Positions 15,231-23,766 of a stretch of 42,802 nt of DNA are shown here, piece after piece. This DNA comes from Actinomycetes bacterium. GTDB taxonomy: Bacteria > Actinomycetota > Acidimicrobiia > Acidimicrobiales > RAAP-2. The position numbers were made by a program, and so were the translations under genes. The notes under the pieces were generated by a model. The model did not search any database, was not told where the DNA came from, and saw nothing but the letters and a program-made list of their open reading frames with translations. How positions within the stretch are numbered: the first letter of the stretch is position 1; every line of letters begins with the position of its first letter. The DNA lies in the NCBI GenBank assembly GCA_021806045.1, contig JAJZDI010000007.1, positions 1 through 42,802 of the forward strand, in the 5' to 3' direction.

Positions 15231-16643
15231 ATGACCACCGATCCCTGGCAGGGGGACGCCTGTTCGCTCGTCGACGCCATGCGCGCCGGCACCATCACGC
15301 CGACCGAGGCGGTGGACCAGTCCCTGGCGGCCATCGCCGCGTCCGGGCTCAACGCCTTCTCGCACGTCGATGCCGACGCGGCCAGGGCGACGGCGGCGGC
15401 GGCGGACACCTCGCTGCCCTTCGGCGGCCTCCCGCTCGCGGTGAAGGAGCTCGACCCGGTGGAGGGCTGGCCGTACACCGAGGCGTCCCTCGTCTTCGCG
15501 GAGCGGGTGTCCGACCACGACTCGACCATGGTCAGCCGCCTCCGGGGAGCCGGCGCCGTCCTGGTGGGCCAGACCACCGCGTCGGAGTTCGGCGGGGTCA
15601 ACTGCACCAACTCGAAGATCCACGGCACCACCCGCAACCCGTGGAACCCGGAGCGCACCCCGGGCGGCTCGTCCGGCGGCTCGGCCGCCGCGGTGGCCGG
15701 CGGCCTGGTTCCCATCGCCACCGGTGGCGACGGGGGCGGCTCCATCCGGATCCCGGCCGGCTTCACCGGGATGTTCGGCCTGAAGTCCACCTTCGGCCGG
15801 ATCCCGAAGGGACCCGGGGCACTCCAGCCGCCCCTCACCGTGGTGCTCGGCTGCGTGGCCCGGTCGGTGCGCGACACGGCCCGGTGGTTCGACGTGTGCA
15901 ACGGCTTCGACCCCCGGGACACCCTCAGCCTGCCCCGCGTCGAGGGGTGGGAGGCGGGTCTCGACTCGTTCGACCTGGCCGGCAGGCGGGCGGTCATCTC
16001 CGTCGACCTCGGCGCGGCCATCGTCCGCGATGAGGTGGCCACCCTCGTCACCCAGGCGGCCGAGGCCCTCATCGCCGACGCCGGCCTGAAGCGGGTCGAC
16101 GTGGTGGTCAACCTGCCCCAGGGCGGGATCGTCTGGGCCATGTCGAACCTGGTCGGCCTGGCCGGCGAGCTGGGCGACCGCTATCCGGAGTGCACCGACG
16201 ACCTCACCCCGGAGATCCAGCTGGGGATGAACATCGCCACCCACAACTACAACGTGCGCTCGGCGGGCGACAACGAGATGTTCCGCATCGAGGTGAACGA
16301 GGCGATGGCCGACATCTTCGACCAGGCCGACTTCGTCTTCGCCGCCACCAACCCCGACGTCGCCTTCGACGCCGCCGGACCGCTCCCCACCACGGTGGGG
16401 GACGTCGACCTGATCGCCACCTACGGGTTCGAGCGTGCCGTCGGCAACAACGGGGCCCTCACCATCCCGGCCAACCTGACCGGCAACCCGGCCGTGTCGA
16501 TCCCGGTCGGCACGGTCGACGGGCTGCCGGTGGGGATGCAGGTCATCGGCCGCCACCACGAGGAGCAGCTCCTGCTCGACCTGGCCCGGATCGCCGAGCG
16601 CGAGCGCCCGTGGCCGCTGGTGGCCCCGGGGGCGCCGGCCTGA
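15231..16643 (+). CDS. Amidase signature family hydrolase
   Basis: A 470-residue amidase with the full Ser-cisSer-Lys triad: K72 in LAVKELDP, S147 in TPGGSSGGS, and nucleophile S171 in GGDGGGSIRIPA. The spacings of 75 and 24 residues match fatty acid amide hydrolase. GatA-specific context (gatB/gatC) is absent, so this is a catabolic or biosynthetic amidase of unknown substrate. GGGAGGACG before the ATG at 15231 sets the start. A possible -10 TAGCGT lies at 15173-15178, giving a leader of roughly 45 bases. The gene is divergent from bluB and is followed by the luciferase-like gene in the same direction. Confidence 0.9.
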   Translation: MTTDPWQGDACSLVDAMRAGTITPTEAVDQSLAAIAASGLNAFSHVDADAARATAAAADTSLPFGGLPLAVKELDPVEGWPYTEASLVFAERVSDHDSTMVSRLRGAGAVLVGQTTASEFGGVNCTNSKIHGTTRNPWNPERTPGGSSGGSAAAVAGGLVPIATGGDGGGSIRIPAGFTGMFGLKSTFGRIPKGPGALQPPLTVVLGCVARSVRDTARWFDVCNGFDPRDTLSLPRVEGWEAGLDSFDLAGRRAVISVDLGAAIVRDEVATLVTQAAEALIADAGLKRVDVVVNLPQGGIVWAMSNLVGLAGELGDRYPECTDDLTPEIQLGMNIATHNYNVRSAGDNEMFRIEVNEAMADIFDQADFVFAATNPDVAFDAAGPLPTTVGDVDLIATYGFERAVGNNGALTIPANLTGNPAVSIPVGTVDGLPVGMQVIGRHHEEQLLLDLARIAERERPWPLVAPGAPA

Positions 16644-16692
16644 GGGGCTCGACCCCGACGCCGGAGCCAGCGGGCACAGGGAGAGCGGGCCG

Positions 16693-17571
16693 ATGCGCCT
16701 GGACGTGTGGATGCCGACCGCCAACCCGTTCGCCACGCCCGAGGTGCTGGCGGCGGTGGCGGCCGAGGCCGAGGACCGGGGCATCGGGGGGATCTGGATC
16801 GGCGAGCACGTGGTGCTCTTCGACAGCTACGACTCGCCGTACCCGTACTCGCCCGACGGGAAGATCCCCGTCCCGCCGGAGACGGGCCTGCTGGACCCGC
16901 TGCCCACCCTGTCGTTCCTGGCCGGGATGACCGACCGGGTGCGCCTGGGCACGGCCATGCTCCTCCTGCCCCAGCGGAACCCGGTCTACGTGGCGAAGGA
17001 GCTCGCCACCCTCGACTGGCTGTCGGGCGGGCGGGTGGACGCCGGCATCGGGGTGGGCTGGCTGCGCGAGGAGTTCGACGCCCTCGGCGTCCCCTGGGAG
17101 CGCCGGGGGGCACGCACCGACGAGTACCTCGAGGTGCTCCGCACCCTGTGGTGCGACTCGACGTCGGCGTTCGAGGGCGAGTTCTACCGCCTGCCGCCGT
17201 GCTCGATGTTCCCGAAGCCGATCCAGCAGCCGGCGCCGCCCATCCACATCGGCGGTGAGGGTGAGGCCGCCCTGGCGCGGGTGGCCCGGGCCGGCCAGGG
17301 CTGGCACACCTTCAACCGCACGCCCGACGCGCTGTCCGCCGCCCTCGTCCGGCTCGACGAGCTGCTGGCCGAGCGGGGCCGGGCACGCTCGGAGATCACC
17401 GTGACGGTGTGCCCGTACTTCGAGCCCCTCGACGAGGGGATCGTGGAGCGCTATGCGGCCGCCGGTGCCGACGCCGTGGCCGCGCTCCTCCTCCCCCTCG
17501 GGGTGGACGAGGTGCGGGCCGGCTTCGACACCCTCCAACCGGTCATCGACCGGGCCGCCTCCCTGGGCTGA
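16693..17571 (+). CDS. LLM-class (luciferase-like) probable F420-dependent oxidoreductase
   Basis: A 292-residue TIM-barrel oxidoreductase of the luciferase-like monooxygenase class. It has GIWIGEHVVLFD, then VRLGTAMLLLPQRNPVYVAKELATLDWLSGGR, GIGVGWLREEFDALG and PPIHIGGEGEAALARVA, the pattern of actinobacterial F420-dependent members. The family oxidises or reduces diverse small molecules with F420 or FMN; the substrate is unknown. It lies 49 bases after the amidase in the same direction and may share its transcript. AGGGAGA upstream is a weak ribosome-binding site. Confidence 0.88.
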   Translation: MRLDVWMPTANPFATPEVLAAVAAEAEDRGIGGIWIGEHVVLFDSYDSPYPYSPDGKIPVPPETGLLDPLPTLSFLAGMTDRVRLGTAMLLLPQRNPVYVAKELATLDWLSGGRVDAGIGVGWLREEFDALGVPWERRGARTDEYLEVLRTLWCDSTSAFEGEFYRLPPCSMFPKPIQQPAPPIHIGGEGEAALARVARAGQGWHTFNRTPDALSAALVRLDELLAERGRARSEITVTVCPYFEPLDEGIVERYAAAGADAVAALLLPLGVDEVRAGFDTLQPVIDRAASLG

Positions 17572-17600
17572 GGTCCGCCCAGCGGCCAGGGGAGCGCCCT

Positions 17601-17616
17601 GCGGACGGCCGCCGTC
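17601..17616. repeat. 16-bp palindromic direct repeat, copy 1
   Basis: GCGGACGGCCGCCGTC, whose inner 13 bases form the dyad GACGGC-C-GCCGTC. The last two bases are part of the stop codon of the minus-strand gene at 17615. An exact second copy lies at 18131-18146, beyond that gene's 5' end. Confidence 0.8.
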
Positions 17617-17989
17617 AGCCCTCGGTCACACTACGCAGGACGCCGGCCGCGTTGAAGATCGCCTCGAGCTCGGTGCGCAGTGACGCCATGTTCCCATTGG
17701 TCCGCGAGGCGCCGATGACACCTCCCCTCCAACCCGACGTGAGCCGCTCGATGCGCACCACCGTCTCACCCGGCGCCGAGCCCATGACCCGTAACCCGAC
17801 TTTGAAGTACTGGGCCAGTGCGCCCACGAGCAGGTACGCGGTCTTGGAGCCCCGCTCAGCGATGGCCGACCACTCGTCACTCCAATTCACCTGGAACTTC
17901 CGCTCCTCGAGCGCCCGGATGGCGGTCGCCCGTGCCGTTGCCGGGTCGCCGACGACCAGGAAATCGATCTGCTTCGTCGCCACTGTCAT
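17615..17989 (-). CDS. Hypothetical protein, about 124 residues
   Basis: I do not recognise this protein. It is short, globular and soluble-looking. It opens TVATKQIDFLVVGD, has an alternating hydrophobic pattern through AYLLVGALAQYFKVGLRVM, and ends with a helix SLRTELEAIFNAAG. Codon choice is less GC-rich than in the neighbours. Two exact 16-bp palindromic repeats flank the locus. The ATG at 17989 is close behind a GGGGG run. A GTG ten codons upstream (18019) is an alternative start. It may be an acquired single gene or a fast-evolving one. Confidence 0.6.
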   Translation of the reverse strand: MTVATKQIDFLVVGDPATARATAIRALEERKFQVNWSDEWSAIAERGSKTAYLLVGALAQYFKVGLRVMGSAPGETVVRIERLTSGWRGGVIGASRTNGNMASLRTELEAIFNAAGVLRSVTEG

Positions 17990-18130
17990 CCCCCATCTGC
18001 TCCAGGTCGCGTCCGCCACGATGAGCCAGAGCCGCGTCCGGCCCCTGGGTGCTGGAGTAGCGACGCCGGTGGCAGCGCGGATGGCGACAGACTACCGGAC
18101 ACCCCAGCTGACCTGCGGGATCGGGACCTG

Positions 18131-18146
18131 GCGGACGGCCGCCGTC
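18131..18146. repeat. 16-bp palindromic direct repeat, copy 2
   Basis: Exact copy of 17601-17616, in the same orientation. The 205-base gap 17990-18194 that contains it shows no other feature I can support. Confidence 0.8.
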
Positions 18147-18194
18147 GCCGGCCGCGTCAACCGGCATGTCCCGGTCGGCACCGGGTGCCCCGTC

Positions 18195-18737
18195 TCAGCC
18201 GCCGGCCAGTTCGGCGAGGGCGGAGACGGTCCGCCAGTTGCGGGTGGTCACCGGCACGCCCAGCCTGCGCTCCCAGTAGCTGTTGGTGAGCGGGCTCCGC
18301 CCGTAGCCGGTCGGGCAGTGGAGGTACACGTGGGGCCCGAGGACCCTGCCTCGGTCGCCCTTCGCCTCGACGTCGACCGGGCCACCGGCCTCGCCGCCGC
18401 CCGCCCCGGCGCCAGCGGCCAGGAAGGTCACGTGCAGGGTGGCCGGGTCGGCACCGGCGAACGGGTTGGCGGCGAGGACGGATGCCAGCTCGGAAGCCGA
18501 GCGCACCACCACCGTCGACTCGAGGTCCAGCTCGACCGCCAGGGCCTGCTCGATCCGGGCGGCCACGGAACCCGGGGCGGCACGGGAGCCGGGCGTAAAG
18601 ACCACGTTCCCGCTCTGGAGGTAGGTGGCCACGTCGCGGTGGCCCAGGCCCTCGACCACGGCCACCAGGTCCCCCATGCCAAGGCGCCGGCGGCCGCCGA
18701 CGTTCACCCCCCGCAGCAGTGCCGCCAAGCGTTCCAT
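18195..18737 (-). CDS. DUF1697 domain protein
   Basis: A 180-residue protein of the DUF1697 family, function unknown. Family marks are the N-terminal ALLRGVNVGGRRRLGM, the ATYLQSGNVVF segment, and the C-terminal LTNSYWERRLGVPVTTRNW. A Gly/Ala-rich loop (AAGAGAGGGEAGG) interrupts the middle. GGGAGG seven bases before the ATG at 18737 fixes the start. It stands alone, divergent from the next gene. Confidence 0.88.
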   Translation of the reverse strand: MERLAALLRGVNVGGRRRLGMGDLVAVVEGLGHRDVATYLQSGNVVFTPGSRAAPGSVAARIEQALAVELDLESTVVVRSASELASVLAANPFAGADPATLHVTFLAAGAGAGGGEAGGPVDVEAKGDRGRVLGPHVYLHCPTGYGRSPLTNSYWERRLGVPVTTRNWRTVSALAELAGG

Positions 18738-18823
18738 CGTGCGCCTCCCCATCGGCTCGATCGGTCCCCCGCGCCGGCAGCGCGTGCGACCGGGCCGGGA
18801 GGAGCCACCGTTAGCATGCCGCC

Positions 18824-19555
18824 ATGACGACCGACGAGCTCATCGCCAACGCCTGCCCCCGGATCCGGGACCTCGGTTGGGCCTTCTACTTCGACGCCGC
18901 CACCCTGGCACGGGGCGAGGAGCTGGGGCTCGACGCCGTAACCTTCTACATGCTGGGGCGGGGAGGGGTGCTGGGCGACTGCGAGGGCGCCGTGGTGGCC
19001 AGCGCCTTCGGCTACTTCAACCCCGAGCTGGTGACGGCCCTGTGGGACGCGGGCCGGGCCAAGCTGGCTCCCCGCCAGGCAGGCCGCGAGTACATGGCCT
19101 GCTGCCAGGAGTTCGGCCGGACGAAGCTGACCGGGCTGGAAGGCCTCGGCCCCTACTGCGACGCAGCGGCAGCGGTGGTGGCCGCCGCCGAGGTCCCCGC
19201 CCTCTCGCTGTTCGCGGCCATCGCCGCCGAGCCGCTGGCCGACGACCTGCCGGCACGGGCCATGCAGCTGACCACGGTGCTCCGTGAACTGCGGGGCAGT
19301 GCCCACCTGGTGGCCGTGGTGGCGTCCGGGCTGCCGGCATCCATGGCCCACGCCATCCAGCGCCCGAACGACTGGGGCATGTTCGGGTGGCCCGGCGAGG
19401 CCCCCACGCCGACCGATGACCAGCGCGCCGCCCTGGCGGCGGCCGAGGCTCTCACCGACACGCTCGTCCGGCCCGCCTACGGCGTGCTCGACGGTGCCGG
19501 AGCCGATGCCCTCGTCGCCGGCCTCGACGCGATCGAGCCCGCGATCACCGGCTGA
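18824..19555 (+). CDS. SCO6745-like family protein of unknown function
   Basis: A 243-residue Ala-rich helical protein resembling the actinobacterial SCO6745 family, whose role is not known. The N-terminus pattern (a short helix, then WAFYFDAATLARGEELGLDA, then FYMLGRGG and a FGYFNPELV segment) is characteristic. The middle contains the family-like RAMQLTTVLRELRGSAH and the later NDWGMFGWPGE. TAGCAT (18812-18817) ends exactly 6 bases before the ATG, a clean leaderless start. It stands alone between DUF1697 and the convergent P450. Confidence 0.7.
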   Translation: MTTDELIANACPRIRDLGWAFYFDAATLARGEELGLDAVTFYMLGRGGVLGDCEGAVVASAFGYFNPELVTALWDAGRAKLAPRQAGREYMACCQEFGRTKLTGLEGLGPYCDAAAAVVAAAEVPALSLFAAIAAEPLADDLPARAMQLTTVLRELRGSAHLVAVVASGLPASMAHAIQRPNDWGMFGWPGEAPTPTDDQRAALAAAEALTDTLVRPAYGVLDGAGADALVAGLDAIEPAITG

Positions 19556-19568
19556 CCCGGCGCCGCCC

Positions 19569-20825
19569 TCAGGGCACCAGGCGAACCGGCAGGGTGCTCG
19601 GTCCCCGCAGCACCACGGTGCCGTGGTAGGGCACGTCGCCCGCCAGTGACAGGTCCGGGCACCGGCGCACGAGGGTGCCGATGGCCAGCTGGGCCTCCAT
19701 GCGGGCGAGCGGAGCCCCCAGGCAGTGGTGGAGGCCGAAGCCGAACCCCAGGTGGTTGTTGGGGGTGCGGTCCAGGTGCAGCCGGTCGGGGTCGTCGAAC
19801 ACGTCGGGGTCGCGGTTGGCCGACGCCAGCAGCAGCATGGCGAAGTCACCGGCCCGCAGGTCGATGCCCCCGACGGTGATGTCCTCCAGGAACGACCGGG
19901 CCGTGAGCTGGACGGGCGAGACGAAGCGCAGGAGCTCGTCGACCCCCGTCCGCACCAGCTCAGGGTGGGCCCGGAGCTGGGCGAGTGCGGCGGGCTGGTC
20001 GAGGAGGGCGTGGACGCCGCCGCCGATCAGGTTGACGGTCGTCTCGTGGCCGGCCACCAGCAGCAGGATGCACGTGGAGAGCAGCTCGCCCTCGGTCAGC
20101 ACGGCACCGTGCTCCTCGGCCAGGGCCAGCGCGCTCAGGAGGTCGTCACCCGGGTCGGCACGGCGGGCCGCGATCAGGTGGGCGAAGTACTCAGCGAACT
20201 GGAGGATGGCCTCCAGCCGGTCGTTGACCGCCTCGGGGCCGAGGAGGAAGTCGGGGTCCAGGCCGCGGGCGAGGGCCGCCGACCAGCCGGTGAAGCGCCC
20301 CCGATCGGACTCGGGGATCCCGAGCAGGTCGCAGATGACCGTCACCGGGAGGGGATACGCGAACGCCTCGACCAGATCGACCTCGCCGTGCCGCAGTGCC
20401 CGGTCGAGGAGCTGGTCGACGAGGCGCTGGGTGGGCGCCCGCAGCGCCTCCACCACCTTGGGGGTGAAGGCCTTCGCCACCAGCCCCCGCAACCGGGTGT
20501 GGTCGGGGGGATCCCGGAACAGGAAGGGGCGCGCCTCGGCCAGGGCCTCGGCGAGCTCGTCACCGGTGCGGTCGGGCCGGCGGAACTGCTCGGACAGCCG
20601 GGAGGGATCGGCCGTCTCCTCCTCGACGCTGGCGGCACGGTCCCGCAGGACGGCCTGGCAGTCGCCGTGACGGGTGAAGACCCAGAACCCGGCCGGGGAC
20701 CGGTGGGCGGGAGCGTGCGCCCGTAGCTCGGCGTAGAGGGGGAAGGGGTCCTCCGACCAGCGAGGGTCGAACGGATCGAAGACCGGGCCGGACGTGGCCG
20801 TGCCCGATGGAGTCTCGGCGCCCAT
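19569..20825 (-). CDS. Cytochrome P450
   Basis: A 418-residue soluble bacterial P450. The I-helix oxygen-activating motif is LVAGHETTVN, the ExxR motif is DELLRFVSP, and the heme-binding loop is FGFGLHHCLGAPLAR with axial Cys C368. The N-terminal FDPFDPRWSEDPFPLYAELR is typical of class I CYPs that need a separate ferredoxin; no ferredoxin or reductase gene is adjacent. TACCGT ends 6 bases before the ATG, a leaderless start. It is divergent from the C69 hydrolase with 73 bases between the starts. The substrate cannot be inferred. Confidence 0.95.
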   Translation of the reverse strand: MGAETPSGTATSGPVFDPFDPRWSEDPFPLYAELRAHAPAHRSPAGFWVFTRHGDCQAVLRDRAASVEEETADPSRLSEQFRRPDRTGDELAEALAEARPFLFRDPPDHTRLRGLVAKAFTPKVVEALRAPTQRLVDQLLDRALRHGEVDLVEAFAYPLPVTVICDLLGIPESDRGRFTGWSAALARGLDPDFLLGPEAVNDRLEAILQFAEYFAHLIAARRADPGDDLLSALALAEEHGAVLTEGELLSTCILLLVAGHETTVNLIGGGVHALLDQPAALAQLRAHPELVRTGVDELLRFVSPVQLTARSFLEDITVGGIDLRAGDFAMLLLASANRDPDVFDDPDRLHLDRTPNNHLGFGFGLHHCLGAPLARMEAQLAIGTLVRRCPDLSLAGDVPYHGTVVLRGPSTLPVRLVP

Positions 20826-20898
20826 GGCGAGACGGTACTCGCCGGCACGGGCGCCGGCCCATCGACCACACCGACCGGCTGGGCGTTAGCCTGCGCTC

Positions 20899-22101
20899 GT
20901 GTGCGACACGCTGGTGGCCATCACCGGGGCCGGCATCCTCTTCGGCAAGAACAGTGACCGCGAAGCGAACGAGTCGCAGCTGGTGGAGTGGCACCCGGCC
21001 GCCTCGCACCAGCCAGGGGCACGGCTCCGGTGCACATGGATCGAGATCCCCCAGGTCGCCCACACCAATGCCGTGGTCGTGTCGCGTCCGTGGTGGATGT
21101 GGGGTGCGGAGATCGGGGCCAACGAACATGGCGTCGTGATCGGCAACGAAGCCGTCTTCACCGACCAGCCCTACGGCGAACCCGCACTTCTCGGCATGGA
21201 CCTGCTCCGTCTCGCCCTCGAACGGGCGGCCACCGCGGCCGATGCCGTGTCGGTGATGGTGGACCTCCTCGAGGCCCACGGTCAGGGCGGCGCCTGCAGC
21301 CACGACCGGCCCCGCTTCACCTACCACAACAGCTTCCTCGTGGCCGACCCCGACGGCGCCGTCGTGCTCGAGACGGCCGGCCGGCACTGGGCGACCGAGG
21401 ACGTCGCCGGCCCGGGGCGCAGCATCTCCAACGGGCTGACCATCCCCGCCTTCGCCGCCGCGCACGCCCGGAACCTGCGCTCCCGGGTGGCATCGGCGCC
21501 GGCCCGCCGGGCCAGGACCACGGCGGCGGCGTGCGCGGCGCAGGAGCCGGCCGACGTGATGGCGGCCCTGCGCGATCACGGCGGCGGCACGGCACCCCGC
21601 TACTCCCGGTGGAACGGGGCGCTGGCCGGTCCGTGCGCCCATGCCGGAGGGCTCCTCGTCTCCACCCAGACCACCGCCTCGTGGGTGGCCGACCTCCGCG
21701 GCGTGCCCCTCCACTGGGCGACAGGCACCTCGGCCCCGTGCACCTCGCTCTTCAAGCCCGTCCGGGTGGACGAACCGGTCCCCGACGGGCCATCACCTTC
21801 CGATCGCTTCGACCCGTCGTCGCGCTGGTGGCGCCACGAGCGGCTCCACCGCGCCGTCCTCGCCGACCACGACGCCCTGATGGCCCGCTTCGCACCGGAA
21901 CGGGATCGGTGCGAGGCGGCCTGGCTGGCCGACCCCCCGCCGAGCGCGACCGCCTTCGCCGAGGGCGACCGTCTGGAGGCGGCGTGGCTGGCCGAGGTGA
22001 CCGGCGCCGCCACGGGCACGGCTGACCGTCGTCCGGCATGGCTGCGTCGCCACTGGCGGCGTCTCGACGCGGCTGCCGGGCTCGGGCCTCAGCGCGCCTG
22101 A
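20899..22101 (+). CDS. C69-family Ntn-hydrolase, secernin-like
   Basis: A 400-residue Ntn-hydrolase of peptidase family C69 (secernin/dipeptidase-like). The second residue is Cys ([12 protein letters not shown]), which becomes the N-terminal nucleophile once Met is removed. [15 protein letters not shown] and [15 protein letters not shown] are conserved family blocks, as are [20 protein letters not shown] and RSISNGLTI. The last 90 residues are more variable. TAGCCT (20887-20892) ends 6 bases before the GTG, so the transcript probably begins at the start codon. The substrate could be a peptide or an amide. There is no signal peptide. Confidence 0.88.
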   Translation: MCDTLVAITGAGILFGKNSDREANESQLVEWHPAASHQPGARLRCTWIEIPQVAHTNAVVVSRPWWMWGAEIGANEHGVVIGNEAVFTDQPYGEPALLGMDLLRLALERAATAADAVSVMVDLLEAHGQGGACSHDRPRFTYHNSFLVADPDGAVVLETAGRHWATEDVAGPGRSISNGLTIPAFAAAHARNLRSRVASAPARRARTTAAACAAQEPADVMAALRDHGGGTAPRYSRWNGALAGPCAHAGGLLVSTQTTASWVADLRGVPLHWATGTSAPCTSLFKPVRVDEPVPDGPSPSDRFDPSSRWWRHERLHRAVLADHDALMARFAPERDRCEAAWLADPPPSATAFAEGDRLEAAWLAEVTGAATGTADRRPAWLRRHWRRLDAAAGLGPQRA

Positions 22102-22134
22102 CCGCAGGGAGGGCCAGCCGACGGATCCCAGCTG

Positions 22135-23766
22135 TCAGTCGTGGCGCCGTCCCCGGGCGGCCAGCACCGGGTCCTCGAACCACGACTGGAGGGTGAGGTG
22201 GGCCGGCGGCAACCCCCCGTAGATGAGGAGCCCCTCCCCGGGGGCGATCCGCCGCAACCCGTCAGGGGTGACGAGCGGGCGCCGGGCCAGGGCGTCGGTA
22301 CGGGTGGAGCCCCCGGGGCCGCCCGAGGTGGTGGACGACTCCGTCGTCCACGCCTCGCCGGCCAGGGTGGATGCGTGCTCCAGCGTCGACGGGTCGGAGA
22401 TGCCGGCCAGGTAGACCTTGGCGCGGTGGTTGTTCACCACCGTGGGCGCCCGGGGACCGTAGCGGGCGGTGAGCTGGGCCAGGTCGTGCCAGACGGTGAC
22501 GAGCTGGATCCCGTGCCCGGCCGCGGTCGAGGCCAGCCCGTCGAGGTCGTCGAGCGGCGCGATGTTGGCCGCCTCGTCCAGCACGACGAGGAGGGGCGGA
22601 TCGAGGGGCCGTCCGGTGGCGGCCACCGTGTCGTAGACGTGCTCGACCACCTGCCGGACGGCCGCCACGAACAGGGGTGCCAGGCGCCGCTGGTCGTGAG
22701 CCGGCGCGCACAGGTAGGCGGTGTTGGCTCCCGAGACGAGCAGCGCGGGGTCGAACGGCGCCCCGGCGTCCCCGGCCGGCCCCGGGGGTGGCGGCCCGGG
22801 GGAGAGCGCGTCCCCGAAGGGCTCCATGACCGTTTCGGCCGTCGTGTAGATCGAACTGCGCTGGCGCTCGTCGCGTGCGAACGACGCGATGGCCGCCCGC
22901 ACCGCGGCGTCCACCCCGGTCGCCTCGAGGAGGTCGAGCACCTCGCCCTCCTCGTGGGTGTCGAGCCATCGCAGCACGTCATCGAGCGGGCGGGCGCCGG
23001 TCGCCGCCGCGAACAGGAGGGGGGCCAGCAGCTTGGCCGCTGCCGCGTACCAGAAGGCAGCGTCCTCCATCGTTCCCGCCCGCTGACGGCCACCTTCGGC
23101 GAGGGCCGCCGCCATCCGCCGGGCCCCGGGCCAGGTGGCGGACGCCGGCAGCGGCGACCACGACGTGGCGGCCAGTCCTGTCGTCCCCGTGGGGTCGATG
23201 CACCACACGTTCCCCTGGCGACGCCGCCAGTCGACCGTGTCACGGACGAGGTCCGTCTTCACGCTGGCCGCCACGACGGGGCCCTGCCACCGGAGGATGG
23301 CCGGTACGGCGAACCCGCTCGTCTTGCGGGACTGGGTCGGGCCGAAGACGATCACCGACTGGCGGGGCTCGGCCACCACCAGGCGCCGGCCGGCCCGCCC
23401 GAGGACGAGGCGGCCCGGAGGACCGCCGGCCCGCACCGGGCCGCCGTCGAGCAGGGCCAGGTCGCCGCGGCCGCTCCAGCGCGAACCGTCGCCCAGGCGG
23501 TCGCGGCGGGAACGAGCCGGTCCCGTGCGGAACGTCGCCATCGGCCACCGACGCGGCCGGCCCGACCCACCGGTACGCGCTGACCAGCCCGGCCGGCCGG
23601 GCCGGCGGTGGGGCCGGACCCGACCGCGCCGGGCGGGGGGCGGCATCCGGCGCCCGGGAGGGGGCAGGGACGGGCGCCGGATGCCAGAGCGGGGGTGGTC
23701 GCCGTTGCCGAGCCACGCGGTCGCCGCCAGCGCCCCCAGTCCCACGATGGTCGCCACCACGCTCAT
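22135..23766 (-). CDS. VirD4/TraG-like coupling ATPase
   Basis: A 543-residue ATPase of the type IV coupling protein (VirD4/TraG/TraD) group. One N-terminal membrane helix (VVATIVGLGALAATAWLGN) is followed by a basic Pro/Arg-rich linker to about residue 95. Walker A is FGPTQSRKTS near 142-150 and Walker B is LLVVLDEAANI near 395. The QLVTVWHDLAQLTARYG segment and the C-terminal GEGLLIYGGLPP match the TraM-recognition/VirD4 C-terminal part. It would feed DNA or protein substrates to the channel. The start codon overlaps the stop of the VirB4-like gene (ATGA), so it is translationally coupled and last in the operon. No relaxase is nearby. Confidence 0.85.
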   Translation of the reverse strand: MSVVATIVGLGALAATAWLGNGDHPRSGIRRPSLPPPGRRMPPPARRGRVRPHRRPGRPGWSARTGGSGRPRRWPMATFRTGPARSRRDRLGDGSRWSGRGDLALLDGGPVRAGGPPGRLVLGRAGRRLVVAEPRQSVIVFGPTQSRKTSGFAVPAILRWQGPVVAASVKTDLVRDTVDWRRRQGNVWCIDPTGTTGLAATSWSPLPASATWPGARRMAAALAEGGRQRAGTMEDAAFWYAAAAKLLAPLLFAAATGARPLDDVLRWLDTHEEGEVLDLLEATGVDAAVRAAIASFARDERQRSSIYTTAETVMEPFGDALSPGPPPPGPAGDAGAPFDPALLVSGANTAYLCAPAHDQRRLAPLFVAAVRQVVEHVYDTVAATGRPLDPPLLVVLDEAANIAPLDDLDGLASTAAGHGIQLVTVWHDLAQLTARYGPRAPTVVNNHRAKVYLAGISDPSTLEHASTLAGEAWTTESSTTSGGPGGSTRTDALARRPLVTPDGLRRIAPGEGLLIYGGLPPAHLTLQSWFEDPVLAARGRRHD

